Counted from the stretch's first letter, positions 1-9,323 are shown. The stretch: 64,000 nucleotides of DNA from Anaerovibrio lipolyticus DSM 3074 (GCF_900141865.1 NZ_FQYW01000004.1:124001-188000), one strand, 5' to 3'. Numbers and translations are program-made. The notes: generated from the sequence alone by a model not told the origin.

Positions 1-229
1 GAGCGCGTTTTATGGAAAGTGCAATCTTTCCCTTTTCATCAACGGAAAGTACTTTGACCTTTACATTATCCTGCTCTTTCAGGAATTCCTTAACATCACT
101 TACATAAACATCTGCTACTTCAGATATGTGCACAAGGCCAACCTTACCCTCTGGAAGGTTAACAAAAGCACCAAAATTAGTAATGCCGGAGACAACGCCT
201 TCAACAATACTACCAACTTCAATGGACAA
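1..229 (-). CDS. yabR: S1-domain RNA-binding protein, YabR-like (3' end outside window)
   Basis: The reading frame enters from the window edge and begins at a TTG at 229, seven bases after a strong GGAGG. The 76 visible residues form one S1/OB-fold domain: it opens with IEVGSIVEGVVSGITNFGAFV, then has GLVHISEVA and ends in KIALSIKRA, the usual S1 signature for single-stranded RNA or ribosome binding. YabR follows divIC in many Firmicutes, and the same order is seen here, which supports the name. The C-terminal part is not visible, so length and any second domain are unknown. The start is not an ATG but its ribosome binding site is unambiguous. Confidence 0.8.
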   Translation of the reverse strand, partial: MSIEVGSIVEGVVSGITNFGAFVNLPEGKVGLVHISEVADVYVSDVKEFLKEQDNVKVKVLSVDEKGKIALSIKRA

Positions 230-320
230 AATACTTCCTCCTTAGATAATATAACACTAACACAAGTTATTATACTATCCTGTTTCTTACAGTGTCAAGA
301 ATTTCAAGGCCTGGGAGTAC

Positions 321-626
321 CTACTTTTTTTGATAAATATAAGGAATTTCCCCGTCCTTGGTCATGCCCAAATCCTCTCTGGCCAGCTTCTCAACATAAG
401 AAGGATCAACCAGCTGCTCCTTTTCCTGCTGCAGCTGTTCATTTTCCTCCTGAGCCGCCTTAAGCCTTGCCTCCGCCTGAACCTTGTCCTGGCTCAGATC
501 ATGATAGGTAAAAGCCTGTTCACCCAGTTTAAAGGCTGCCAGCAAAAACATAAGGGCCATTATAATAACGAACCAGTTAATCTGACGCCTCTGAGGCCTT
601 GCACTATGTAATCTTGTCCTGCTCAC
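321..626 (-). CDS. divIC: Septum formation initiator DivIC/FtsB
   Basis: A 101-residue bitopic membrane protein of the divisome. Residues 1-16 are basic and cytoplasmic, about 17-36 are a single transmembrane helix (WFVIIMALMFLLAAF), and about 43-72 form a heptad-rich coiled coil full of Glu and Gln. The family motif YVEKLAREDLGM lies near residue 78. DivIC/FtsB pairs with FtsL and recruits the septal synthase. The size and layout match the family. It is upstream of the yabR-like gene with a gap of about 90 bases, as in Bacillus, and downstream of the zinc-ribbon gene, so all three may share a transcript. Confidence 0.9.
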   Translation of the reverse strand: MSRTRLHSARPQRRQINWFVIIMALMFLLAAFKLGEQAFTYHDLSQDKVQAEARLKAAQEENEQLQQEKEQLVDPSYVEKLAREDLGMTKDGEIPYIYQKK

Positions 627-658
627 AAACGTCCTCCTTTCTGGTTCTTAATCATCAA

Positions 659-1705
659 TTAATTTTCACTCCACTGATAATAATCCGTTGTGGCAATGCG
701 CCTATAGATGGAGCTGCACTCATCACAGGCAAATCGGGCCACAGTATCTCTCATGTCAGCACGCCCATTAATAATCTTAACGGCCTCCGGCTCCAGATAC
801 CTCATATTGGCACCGCAGCGAGGGCAGGAGCAATTGCCATTTTCGTCCCTTTTGAGCTGCATAGGCTCCAAATCACCGGTTCCGATAATCTTCTTTCTTT
901 CCGGTGGCAGAGTCAGCTCCTCCAAATCAAATCTCTCATAAAGGCCTGAGCTTAACAGCTCACGGTAAAAGGTCTCACATCGACGACATATATAACGTGG
1001 CTTAACATTTTCATAGTCCACCTTGCCATTGACTACCCGCACCTGGCCCCCATCAGAAAATTCCAGCTCCTGATTGCAAGCAGGACAGAGATAATGGCCG
1101 GAGCCATTCTTGGCAAGGGCCACCACCGGATTAATATCCGTAACGGTGTTCTTCTGTGGCTGTTCCTGCTGGTCCTCTTCCTCCAATGGAAAGGTATCAT
1201 ACATACCAGAGGTAAGAAGCTCACGATAAAACACCTTACAACTATCACATATAAACTTCGGCTTAATGCTTTCGTAATCCACCTTATCCCCTATGACTCT
1301 TATGGCACCACCTTCGGTGCAGCGCAGGGTATTTTTGCAACGGGGACAATTATAGCTGCCACCCCGCCCCTTAATAAGACGAACAACATTTTCAACATCC
1401 TTAGATGATTTTTCCCCAGACTCCTCGTCAGTCCCCGGAATATCCAGATGCAAGGTCTTTGCTTCTTCCTTCAGTTCATCGTCCAAATCAAAGACATCAT
1501 AATATCCGGAATGAAGCATTTCTCTGTAGAACTTTTGACAATAAAAGCACACATGGCGAGGCTTAATATTCTCATAATCCACCTTGCCATCCACTACCCG
1601 TACCTGGCCACCATCTTTATACACTAAGGGTCTTTTGCACTCTGGGCACAAAAGAGCACCGTTTTCTCCACTTTCTAATGCGGTAACTGCCAAATTAACC
1701 ACCAC
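659..1705 (-). CDS. Protein of four tandem zinc-ribbon repeats, function unknown
   Basis: The 348-residue product is built almost wholly from four homologous units, each with two CxxC knuckles: C20/C23 with C53/C56, C120/C123 with C153/C156, C207/C210 with C240/C243, and C294/C297 with C327/C330. The distance between the inner cysteines is 30 residues in every unit. Units 1-3 share a core of the type GGQVRVVDGKVDYENIKPR between the knuckles and a tail of the type FYRELLSSGLYERF; unit 4 is diverged. Acidic linkers separate units. No signal peptide or membrane helix is visible. I do not recognise the family; nucleic-acid or protein binding is a guess. The chosen start is GTG and has only a weak ribosome binding site, so the true start could be the TTG four codons in. 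Confidence 0.7.
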   Translation of the reverse strand: MVVNLAVTALESGENGALLCPECKRPLVYKDGGQVRVVDGKVDYENIKPRHVCFYCQKFYREMLHSGYYDVFDLDDELKEEAKTLHLDIPGTDEESGEKSSKDVENVVRLIKGRGGSYNCPRCKNTLRCTEGGAIRVIGDKVDYESIKPKFICDSCKVFYRELLTSGMYDTFPLEEEDQQEQPQKNTVTDINPVVALAKNGSGHYLCPACNQELEFSDGGQVRVVNGKVDYENVKPRYICRRCETFYRELLSSGLYERFDLEELTLPPERKKIIGTGDLEPMQLKRDENGNCSCPRCGANMRYLEPEAVKIINGRADMRDTVARFACDECSSIYRRIATTDYYQWSEN

Positions 1706-1840
1706 ACACTTTCTATAGTGTAACTAAATGAAAACAGCAAAAAGAGAAAAATAGAAACTATCCAGATTTTTCCAGACAGCTTTTCACACTTATTATAGCA
1801 TGAAAAATAAATCTAAAATACTGAAAATTTTGATTTTATC

Positions 1841-2956
1841 TTAGCCCATGCGCTGGGCAATTTCTTTGGCAGCATCAGTACGCCTGTATTTCAAGGAATT
1901 TTGGCTCATTTGCTCCAGCTTTTCAGGATGGGCCAACAAATCACCAATTATCTTGGAAAGGCTGTCCCCGGAATGAAGCCACACAGCCATGCCCCCCTCG
2001 GACATGAAACGGGCATTATCCGTCTCCGGTCCTGGTATCGGCTCATGAAGCACCATTGGCAATCCCAAGGACATAGCCTCTGTTAAGGTCAGGGCGCCAG
2101 GCTTGGTTATGAGGATATCAGAGGCAGCCATCATAACCGGCACCCTATCAGTATATCCCCAGGTTATAATATTGTGGTGGGATTTTGCAGCAAAGACGTC
2201 CACCTTTTTCTTTAGGTCTTCATTACGGCCGGCTATGACGAGCAGCTGTAATTTCATTTTGATTTTTTCCAGCTGGTCCATGGCGGCGTCCATCCCACCA
2301 AGGCCCAGACCGCCTCCCATCATTAGGACCACAGGCATATCCGTATCAAGGCCCAGCTCCTGACGGCACAATACCTTGTCATAGCTGTGGCAAAATGGCT
2401 CTGAAACGGGAATGCCACTGACGTGAATAATATCCTTGCTGATACCAAATTCCACCAGCTGCTCCCGCATGGAATCAATGGCCACAAAATAGTGGTTCAG
2501 CTTTGGGCAAACCCACATCTGATGAACAGAATAATCTGTAATTATGGCACAGGAATCAAAGTCAGCCCTTTTATGTTCCAAGAGATGGGACACTGCATCT
2601 GCAGGGAATGGATGGGTACAGATAATGGTATCCGGCCTGTATTTTTTTATAAGTGTCTTCATGGAATACACAATAACGGAGCTCATGGCCCATTTTACAA
2701 AGCCGCCCTTCTTTTTGCCGGCGGTAAACTGGTACATAAACTCGTAAAGATTCGGCACAAAGTACAGCATATTAAGGTAGCAGCTCTTCATAAAAGCATT
2801 TACCCAGGAGGTCTTTACGGACATGAAATCAATAATATTTATGACAGCATCAGGATGCTGTTTTTTTATGCCTTCAGCCACTGCCGCTGCCGCCTTTTCG
2901 TGGCCTGAGCCCACAGACGCCGTTACAATGAGAAAGGACTTAGCCTTTGGCTTCAT
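1841..2956 (-). CDS. MGDG synthase/UgtP-type glycosyltransferase
   Basis: A 371-residue GT28/GT-B enzyme. The N-terminus carries the MGDG-synthase motif VTASVGSGHEKAA (residues 11-23), followed by an amphipathic membrane-docking stretch (NAFMKSCYLNMLYFVPNLYEFMYQF). The C-terminal half has the nucleotide-sugar pocket: MMGGGLGLGG near 213-222 and KPGALTLTEAMSLGLPMV near 286-303. Relatives transfer glucose or galactose to diacylglycerol at the inner face of the membrane, making glycolipids; acceptor and sugar here cannot be read from sequence. The length is normal for the family. It lies between the SDR gene and the zinc-ribbon gene on the same strand, separated from the SDR by a terminator-like hairpin, so it probably has its own promoter. 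Confidence 0.85.
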   Translation of the reverse strand: MKPKAKSFLIVTASVGSGHEKAAAAVAEGIKKQHPDAVINIIDFMSVKTSWVNAFMKSCYLNMLYFVPNLYEFMYQFTAGKKKGGFVKWAMSSVIVYSMKTLIKKYRPDTIICTHPFPADAVSHLLEHKRADFDSCAIITDYSVHQMWVCPKLNHYFVAIDSMREQLVEFGISKDIIHVSGIPVSEPFCHSYDKVLCRQELGLDTDMPVVLMMGGGLGLGGMDAAMDQLEKIKMKLQLLVIAGRNEDLKKKVDVFAAKSHHNIITWGYTDRVPVMMAASDILITKPGALTLTEAMSLGLPMVLHEPIPGPETDNARFMSEGGMAVWLHSGDSLSKIIGDLLAHPEKLEQMSQNSLKYRRTDAAKEIAQRMG

Positions 2957-2989
2957 GCACCAGTACCTCCTTAAATATGTGCAAAAAAA

Positions 2990-3029
2990 TTCGACTAAAT
3001 TAAGCGGAAGTTAAATAACTCCCGCTTAA
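2990..3029 (-). terminator. Rho-independent terminator after the SDR gene
   Basis: An inverted repeat of 14-base arms (TTAAGCGGGAGTTA with one mismatch) around a two-base loop at 3000-3029, followed on the minus strand by a T-rich run. It lies between the SDR stop and the glycosyltransferase start. Confidence 0.6.
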
Positions 3030-3075
3030 TAAGGCTCATTGTATCACACCGCCAAAAAAGTATCAACATTTTGCA

Positions 3076-3834
3076 CTAAGCTGTAATTCCTCCGTCAACA
3101 CTCCAGATGGCACCGTTAACAAAGGCTGCATCATCAGAGCAGAGGAATTCAATAACCCCGGCGATTTCCTCAGGGGTGCCGATTTTCCCCAAAGGATAAA
3201 CGGACTTCATTTCCTTCAGAGCAGTTTCCCTGTCAGGATATTGCTCCAACTGTTTCTCTGTAAGAGGGGTCATAACATCTCCAGGACACACGCTGTTGAC
3301 CCTAATATTCCATGGGGCCAGCTCCAAAGCCATGGCCTTGGTGAACAAATTAACAGCCCCCTTGGATGCACAGTAGGCACTGCACAGCATATTACCATGG
3401 ACCCCCGCATCAGATGAAATATTCACTATCACCCCGGAGCTCTTTTTCTTCATCTCCGCAACCACCTGCTGAGTCATAAAATATGTTCCCTTAACATTGA
3501 TGTCCATAATGAGGTCAAAATCATCCTCACTCATGTCCTCAATGGCCTGTTCGAAGTAAACCCCTGCAGAATTAACCAGCACATCAATGGAGCCGTAAAG
3601 CTCTGCTGCCTTTTCCACAGCATTTTTACAGTCATTTATTTTTCTTACATCACAGGGAATATAATTGCATTTTGCACCACTGACCTTTTCCATAACAGAC
3701 TTTACAGCCCGCAGCCCCCGGTCAGTATCCCGTCCCAGCAAAACCACATTATATCCTTTTCCCGCAAATCTAATGGCGGTGGCCAAACCGATTCCCGATG
3801 TACCGCCAGTAATCAAAACTGTTTTATTATTCAT
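3076..3834 (-). CDS. Short-chain dehydrogenase/reductase (FabG-like)
   Basis: A 252-residue classical SDR with a Rossmann fold. Visible are the cofactor motif TGGTSGIG (residues 10-17), an Arg after strand 2 (LLGRDTDRG), which favours NADP(H), the NSAG motif in NVLVNSAGVYF, the catalytic Ser in NISSDAG, the YxxxK pair in YCASKGA, and the end VDGGITA. FabG, glucose dehydrogenase and many sugar or alcohol dehydrogenases look like this, so the substrate is not assignable. No fatty-acid genes are adjacent. The gene is between HU and the glycosyltransferase, each side closed by a hairpin, which suggests a single-gene unit. Confidence 0.85.
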   Translation of the reverse strand: MNNKTVLITGGTSGIGLATAIRFAGKGYNVVLLGRDTDRGLRAVKSVMEKVSGAKCNYIPCDVRKINDCKNAVEKAAELYGSIDVLVNSAGVYFEQAIEDMSEDDFDLIMDINVKGTYFMTQQVVAEMKKKSSGVIVNISSDAGVHGNMLCSAYCASKGAVNLFTKAMALELAPWNIRVNSVCPGDVMTPLTEKQLEQYPDRETALKEMKSVYPLGKIGTPEEIAGVIEFLCSDDAAFVNGAIWSVDGGITA

Positions 3835-3875
3835 AACTATAGGATTCCTTTATCCAGTCCCTCCCAACGGAAGGC

Positions 3876-3909
3876 AACAAAAAGGCTGCCTCAGAAATTT
3901 GCGGCAGCC
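3876..3909 (-). terminator. Terminator of the HU gene
   Basis: The arms GGCTGCC and GGCAGCC (3884-3909) enclose a 12-base loop, and the minus strand continues into TTTTTGTTG. It follows the HU stop by 27 bases. Confidence 0.75.
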
Positions 3910-3935
3910 AGATTGTATTACTTTAAAAAGATTTA

Positions 3936-4268
3936 TTATCTTTTCTTGCCCTTCTTAGCCTTCTTGTCCTTTTTAGCTGGAGCTGCGCCCTTCTTAGGGT
4001 TTACAGCATCCTTCAAAGCCTTACCAGCTTTGAATGCAGGGTTCTTAGAAGCTGCAATCTTGATTTCCTCACCAGTCTGAGGGTTACGGCCGGTACGAGC
4101 GGCACGAGCTTTAACCTCGAAAGTACCAAAACCAATCATCTGAACCTTGTCGCCAGCTACCAGAGCTTCCTGTACGCTTGCAAACAGGCCATTTACTGCC
4201 TTTTCAGCATCCTTCTTGGTAAGGCCAGCCTTTTCTGCAACCTTTGCAACCAACTGAGACTTATTCAT
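3936..4268 (-). CDS. hup: HU-family nucleoid protein with a lysine-rich tail
   Basis: Residues 1-90 are a complete [27 protein letters not shown], then [30 protein letters not shown], whose RNP arm inserts into the minor groove. HU bends and compacts DNA as a dimer. After the core there is an added tail of about 20 residues, mostly Lys and Ala ([20 protein letters not shown]), not found in the 90-residue Bacillus or E. coli proteins. An ATG two codons upstream directly abuts the GAGGAGG, so the second ATG at 4268, six bases away, is the better start. The gene has its own promoter and terminator. In Bacillus the neighbouring gene in the mfd-yabN region is different. Confidence 0.92.
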   Translation of the reverse strand: MNKSQLVAKVAEKAGLTKKDAEKAVNGLFASVQEALVAGDKVQMIGFGTFEVKARAARTGRNPQTGEEIKIAASKNPAFKAGKALKDAVNPKKGAAPAKKDKKAKKGKKR

Positions 4269-4341
4269 ATACATCCTCCTCTTATTTAGGTATAACTGAA
4301 AACCCGCATAATTACTAGGTTTTCACCCCTTCATTGTCATC

Positions 4342-4370
4342 AATATACCATAAACACTGGGTTTCTGCAA
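4342..4370 (-). promoter_or_regulatory. Likely sigma-A promoter of hup
   Basis: On the minus strand TTGCAG (4365-4370) and TATATT (4342-4347) are 17 bases apart, about 75 bases before the start. The leader between also contains a GAAAACC/GGTTTTC inverted repeat. Confidence 0.55.
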
Positions 4371-4411
4371 GAAAAGTATAAAAAATTATTGAATTTTTTT
4401 GAATTTTAGCA

Positions 4412-5848
4412 CTATTTTGCCGCATTCCACAGCTCATCCAACTCATTTAAGGTGAAATCTGACCACTTTTTGCCGGATTCTTTTACCTTTTCCTCCACAT
4501 AATGGAAGCGTTTGGTAAATTTTCTGTTTGTGTTCATAAGGGCCAGCTCGGAATCTACCTTTAAGAAGCGGGCAAGATTTACCACTGTAAAGAGTACATC
4601 TCCCAGCTCCTCCTCAATATGCTTTGGATCCCCTTCTGCCTGGGCCTCCTTCAGCTCCTCCACTTCTTCCTTTATCTTGTCCCAAACCGGTGCAATTTCA
4701 TCCCAATCAAAGCCCACCTTTGCGGCCTTGTGCTGGAGCTTTTGGGCGCTCATCAGCGCTGGCAGTCCCATTGGTACCCCATCCAATACAGACTCCCTGT
4801 CCTTCTTTTCCTTTTTCTTAATGGACTCCCATGCCATTACTGCCGCCCCGGCATCTGAAGCCTGCACATCACCGAAAATATGTGGATGACGACGAACCAG
4901 CTTCTCCGTGGCTTCATCAATGACCTCCTGCATAGAAAAGGCCCCTGTTTCCTCTGCCATGCGGGCATGGAATACGACCTGCAAAAGCAAGTCCCCCAAT
5001 TCCTCACACAGCAGATGAGGGTCCTGAAGTTCAATGGCCTCAAGCACTTCATAGGTCTCCTCTATAAGATTGGTGCGAATGCTTTCGTGAGTCTGGGCAA
5101 TATCCCAAGGGCATCCCCCAGGGGAACGGAGAGTATGCACAATATCCTTTAACGGAGTAATATCGAATTCTTCCTTATTCTTAAATGGAGGCACATATAA
5201 GCTGGTGAGATAATCAATATCCGGTTGACGGTCCAGCTCAAAAAGCTCTATTGTGCGGATGCTTTCATCTGGCATTCCCAGCTTATGAATGTATGTAATA
5301 GGATATTCATCGGGGAATACCTCCATAAGACTCAATTTGGTATCCGATGCAATCTGAGGGCTGTAAACCTGGGTAATAACCAGTCCTGTCGGCATATCCA
5401 CCGGCAGCTGATCAAAATCCTCTGCATCAATTATGGTCATGCCATCAATAGGGTCAATGCCCAGCTTGCTGTACAGCACCTCCACAAAGCTCATCCCCGG
5501 CTGGATATCCAGCTTAATATTTTCCTGCTGACAGTATTCACGCAAAAGGACCACGGTTTTTTCAGCCACCATAGGGCTCCCCGGCACTGCATATACCAAA
5601 TCCTCTGTTGCAGCCTTTTTCACCAGATCTTTGGCAATGGCCTCATAAAGGGCCTCAAAGCTCTCCGCCCCCTCATAGAAGCTGTCATAGGAAGTAAAGC
5701 CAATACCCCTTTCCTTTATCATTGGTACCGTCGGGTGCTTTTCTGTGCGGAAATACAAGTGCTGGGCATTTTTCATACGCTCCCAGCTATCTATGGTTAT
5801 AAGGCCGAAATCCCCGGGACCAAGGCCAATAACAGTAATACTGCCCAT
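4412..5848 (-). CDS. yabN: YabN: tetrapyrrole methylase-like domain fused to MazG
   Basis: A 478-residue fusion. Residues 1 to about 215 are a tetrapyrrole (SAM-dependent) methylase-type domain starting ITVIGLGPGDFGLIT with the GMSF and GSPMV loops; in YabN its activity is uncertain. About 225-478 is a MazG nucleoside-triphosphate pyrophosphohydrolase with GGCPWDIAQTHESI, the metal-binding EETYE and EELGD motifs, and a second EE...EELGD set in the C-terminal repeat. MazG hydrolyses (d)NTPs to NMP and PPi, clearing damaged or excess nucleotides. It follows mfd by 47 bases on the same strand, the same order as in Bacillus, so cotranscription is likely. Confidence 0.92.
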   Translation of the reverse strand: MGSITVIGLGPGDFGLITIDSWERMKNAQHLYFRTEKHPTVPMIKERGIGFTSYDSFYEGAESFEALYEAIAKDLVKKAATEDLVYAVPGSPMVAEKTVVLLREYCQQENIKLDIQPGMSFVEVLYSKLGIDPIDGMTIIDAEDFDQLPVDMPTGLVITQVYSPQIASDTKLSLMEVFPDEYPITYIHKLGMPDESIRTIELFELDRQPDIDYLTSLYVPPFKNKEEFDITPLKDIVHTLRSPGGCPWDIAQTHESIRTNLIEETYEVLEAIELQDPHLLCEELGDLLLQVVFHARMAEETGAFSMQEVIDEATEKLVRRHPHIFGDVQASDAGAAVMAWESIKKKEKKDRESVLDGVPMGLPALMSAQKLQHKAAKVGFDWDEIAPVWDKIKEEVEELKEAQAEGDPKHIEEELGDVLFTVVNLARFLKVDSELALMNTNRKFTKRFHYVEEKVKESGKKWSDFTLNELDELWNAAK

Positions 5849-5895
5849 TTATACAAATCCTCCTACATATATTTCATTTATCCGTTGCCAACAAA

Positions 5896-8800
5896 TTATT
5901 TTGAAGCGGCACCGGCCACAGCCTTGCCGTTTAATATTTCCATAATTGCCAGCACAAAGTCGTGAATAGTCGCCCTTGGCACAATACTTAAATCAATGAG
6001 CATAGCCTTGGCCTGATTGTCAAATTTCACATGGTTGCCGTACATCCCGGAAACCTCCAGAAGATTCTCCACAGGACATTTGGGCTCCCCGACAAAATAG
6101 ATTTCCAGATACTGGCTTCCCTCTGTGATACGCTGAACCCCTGCCAGCCGAGCCTCATTTCTGATACGGGCCACTGTAAAGAGGTTCATCACGGACTGTG
6201 GTGGGTCACCAAAACGGTCCACCAGCTCATCCATGAGTTTATCAAGGGTCTCATTATTTCTAAGGGCTGCCAGCCGCTGATAAATCTCAATCTTGTGCAT
6301 GGCATCCCCCACATATTCATTGTCGATATAGGCCTGAACCTTTATCTCTACCAATGGGTCTGTCTGACGCTCCACTGGCTTGCCTGTTTTAAGCTCCTGC
6401 ACCGCATCATCCAGCATGCGGCAATACATTTCAAAACCCACACTGGCAATATGACCATGCTGCTGGGAGCCAAGAAGATTTCCCGCCCCGCGGATTTCCA
6501 AATCACGCATGGCAATCTTAAAGCCGGCGCCTAATTCTGCAAATTCCTTAATGGCCTGAAGTCGCTTTTCTGCCACTTCCGACAGCACCTTATCCTGCTT
6601 GTACAGAAGATAGGCGTAAGCAATATTCCGTGAACGACCTACTCTGCCCCGCATCTGATAGAGCTGGGCCAGACCAAATTTATCCGCGTCATACACAATA
6701 ATTGTATTGGCATTGGACACATCCAGCCCACTTTCAATAATGGTGGTGGAAAGGAGTATATCAAACTGTCCCTCGTAAAATTCCACCATAACCCGCTCCA
6801 GCTGGGCCTCCGGCATCTGACCATGGCCCACCCGGATATTGGCATCAGGCACCAGCTTTTCCAATCGGGCCAGCATTGAGTAGATACTATCCACCCGATT
6901 ATAAACGAAATAAATCTGTCCCCCACGCTTCAGCTCCCTATTAATAGCGTTACGGATAATATTATCGTTTTCCTCCACCACATAGGTCTGAACCGGGAAC
7001 CTCTCCTGAGGCGGCGTTTCAATAACGCTCATATCCCTAGCTCCTGCCAATGACATGTGGAGAGTTCTTGGAATAGGGGTGGCACTTAGGGTAAGCACAT
7101 CAATGCCTATGGCCATCTGCTTTATCTTTTCCTTTTGGGAAACGCCAAAGCGCTGCTCCTCATCCACTATGAGAAGTCCCAAATCCTTGAATTTGACCTT
7201 CTTGGCATTTAAAATAGCATGGGTCCCAATGAGAATGTCCACCTGACCGGCCTCCACCTTGGCCACCACTGCCTTTTGCTCCTTTTGACTTCTGAAGCGG
7301 TTAATAACCTCCACAGTGGGACCGAAATTGTGAAATCTTTCCGCAAAGGTCTGGTAATGCTGCTGGGCCAAAACAGTGGTAGGCACCAGCACCGCCACCT
7401 GCTTGCCATCCATAACTGCCTTGAAGGCAGCACGTATGGCCACCTCGGTTTTGCCAAAGCCCACATCACCGCAAAGGAGGCGATCCATAGGCTGCTGACG
7501 CTCCATGTCCGCCTTTATCTCAGCTATGGCCGTCAACTGGTCATGGGTTTCCTCATAAGGGAAAGCATCCTCAAATTCACGCTGCCATACAGTATCCGGA
7601 GAAAAGGCATATCCCTCATCCCGCTTTCTCTTGGCATAAAGGTTGATGAGCTCCTTGGCAATATCCTTAACAGAGGAACGAACCTTATTCTTTGTCTTGG
7701 TCCAGCTGGAGCTGCCAATCTTATGGAGTCGTGGCACCTCACCTTCCTTGCCGATGTATTTTTGCAGCATGCTTACCTGATCAGTAGGCACGAAAAGACG
7801 GTCCTCACCGCCATATTGTATATAGAGATAATCCCTTTTTATTCCGTCGATTTCCTCGGTTTTTACCCCACAGTATTTACCAATACCATACTGGGAATGA
7901 ACCACATAATCCCCCACGTTGATTTCACGGAAATGATGTATGCGGTCTTCCTTGCTAATGCGGGAAAGCCGCTTTTTCTGACGTCCAAAAATATCCTTTT
8001 CCGTAATTACAACCAGCTTGGCCCCCGGCAGCTCAAAGCCATTTAAAAGACTTCCCTTAACTACCGTTGCCACACCCGGTCTGAGGGCAGTATCCACATC
8101 CCCTTCAACGGAGGCCAGACGGTTACGGCCCAATATCTCCCGCACAGAGGACACCTTGGCCATATCCCCCAGAGTAACAATAACCTGATTTTTATCTCCC
8201 AGCCAGCTTTCCATATCGTTGGTAAACATATCAAACTGGCGCTGGTAGGAAGCCACCCCCTGTACGGATACACCGATAAGGTGGTCGAGATTTATACTGT
8301 GAAGGCTATGAAGCATCATGGCCATGTAAATTACATTATAGGAATTAATTTTCCCCAGAAAATCCTCCCAGGAAAAAAGACGGCCCTTGATATCCGGATT
8401 TTCCTTGGCCAGCTTTATGATTTCTTCACGAACTTTCAGTGGATCATCAACAATTACTGCCGCCTCATTGGTAATAAATTCCGTAAACATGGCCTTGCGA
8501 TGCTTGTCATCAAATACATCGAAGGGCAGGATTTCTGCCTTGTCAACCTTGGATATGGAGGTCTGGTTTTCCACATCAAAAAAGCGTATGGAATCCACCT
8601 CATCATCAAAGAATTCCATACGATATGGAGCATGACTATTTACGGGGAATACGTCCACAATACCACCACGGACACAGAATTCCCCCTGCATATCCACCTG
8701 GTCCACCCGTTCATAGCCCATCTTTACCAGCTGATCCAGCAAATCATCACGCTCGATGACAGTGCCCACACTCAGCTTCAGACTCAGGGCCTTAAACTGT

Positions 8801-9198
8801 TTTGGTGATATACCCTTCTGGGCTGCTGCCTGGGCAGTGGCCAATATAATTCTGGTATCCCCCTTAAGGAGGCTTCCCAATATTTCCATACGGCGGGAAT
8901 TTCTGGCAATACCCTTGGCCGCCGCATTAAAATCCACCATATCAAGAACAGGCAGCTCCACCACCTCAGTATCAGGCAGCAACGACGTGAGATTTTCCTT
9001 CCATGCCCCCAGCTCGTCCTGATCATAGGTGATGATTATACTGGTTCTTGGATTTTCCGCATAACAAGCACAAAAGGAGGCATGCTTTTGGGTACCGGAT
9101 AAACCGTACACAAAGGCCTGCCCCTTTCCTCTGTTATAGCAGGTGCTCATTTGCTCTATTGAACTGTCCTTTAACATGACAGATAACAAATTCTGCAT
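5896..9198 (-). CDS. mfd: Transcription-repair coupling factor Mfd
   Basis: A 1100-residue protein of normal length. The N-terminal third is the UvrB-like damage-recruitment module; near residue 440 is the RNA-polymerase-interacting domain (VGDYVVHSQYGIGKYCGV). The translocase follows with Walker A in CGDVGFGKTEVA, DEEQ in VDEEQRFGV, LTLSATPIPRTL, and motif VI in QMRGRVGRS. The C-terminal TRCF domain (MHKIEIYQRLA... ELVDRFGDPP) closes it. Mfd binds RNA polymerase stalled at lesions, pushes it off and recruits UvrA. The ATG at 9198 lies next to a weak leader. It is the first gene of the mfd-yabN unit. Confidence 0.97.
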   Translation of the reverse strand: MQNLLSVMLKDSSIEQMSTCYNRGKGQAFVYGLSGTQKHASFCACYAENPRTSIIITYDQDELGAWKENLTSLLPDTEVVELPVLDMVDFNAAAKGIARNSRRMEILGSLLKGDTRIILATAQAAAQKGISPKQFKALSLKLSVGTVIERDDLLDQLVKMGYERVDQVDMQGEFCVRGGIVDVFPVNSHAPYRMEFFDDEVDSIRFFDVENQTSISKVDKAEILPFDVFDDKHRKAMFTEFITNEAAVIVDDPLKVREEIIKLAKENPDIKGRLFSWEDFLGKINSYNVIYMAMMLHSLHSINLDHLIGVSVQGVASYQRQFDMFTNDMESWLGDKNQVIVTLGDMAKVSSVREILGRNRLASVEGDVDTALRPGVATVVKGSLLNGFELPGAKLVVITEKDIFGRQKKRLSRISKEDRIHHFREINVGDYVVHSQYGIGKYCGVKTEEIDGIKRDYLYIQYGGEDRLFVPTDQVSMLQKYIGKEGEVPRLHKIGSSSWTKTKNKVRSSVKDIAKELINLYAKRKRDEGYAFSPDTVWQREFEDAFPYEETHDQLTAIAEIKADMERQQPMDRLLCGDVGFGKTEVAIRAAFKAVMDGKQVAVLVPTTVLAQQHYQTFAERFHNFGPTVEVINRFRSQKEQKAVVAKVEAGQVDILIGTHAILNAKKVKFKDLGLLIVDEEQRFGVSQKEKIKQMAIGIDVLTLSATPIPRTLHMSLAGARDMSVIETPPQERFPVQTYVVEENDNIIRNAINRELKRGGQIYFVYNRVDSIYSMLARLEKLVPDANIRVGHGQMPEAQLERVMVEFYEGQFDILLSTTIIESGLDVSNANTIIVYDADKFGLAQLYQMRGRVGRSRNIAYAYLLYKQDKVLSEVAEKRLQAIKEFAELGAGFKIAMRDLEIRGAGNLLGSQQHGHIASVGFEMYCRMLDDAVQELKTGKPVERQTDPLVEIKVQAYIDNEYVGDAMHKIEIYQRLAALRNNETLDKLMDELVDRFGDPPQSVMNLFTVARIRNEARLAGVQRITEGSQYLEIYFVGEPKCPVENLLEVSGMYGNHVKFDNQAKAMLIDLSIVPRATIHDFVLAIMEILNGKAVAGAASK

Positions 9199-9323
9199 TA
9201 CTTCACCTTACACTTTTCTATTTGTATATAAAATTCAACTATTGTAAAACACCGCATATATCATATCACAAAACAGTTGGTTAGGGTACTGAATATATAC
9301 CATGTCACCAACAATCTATACTT

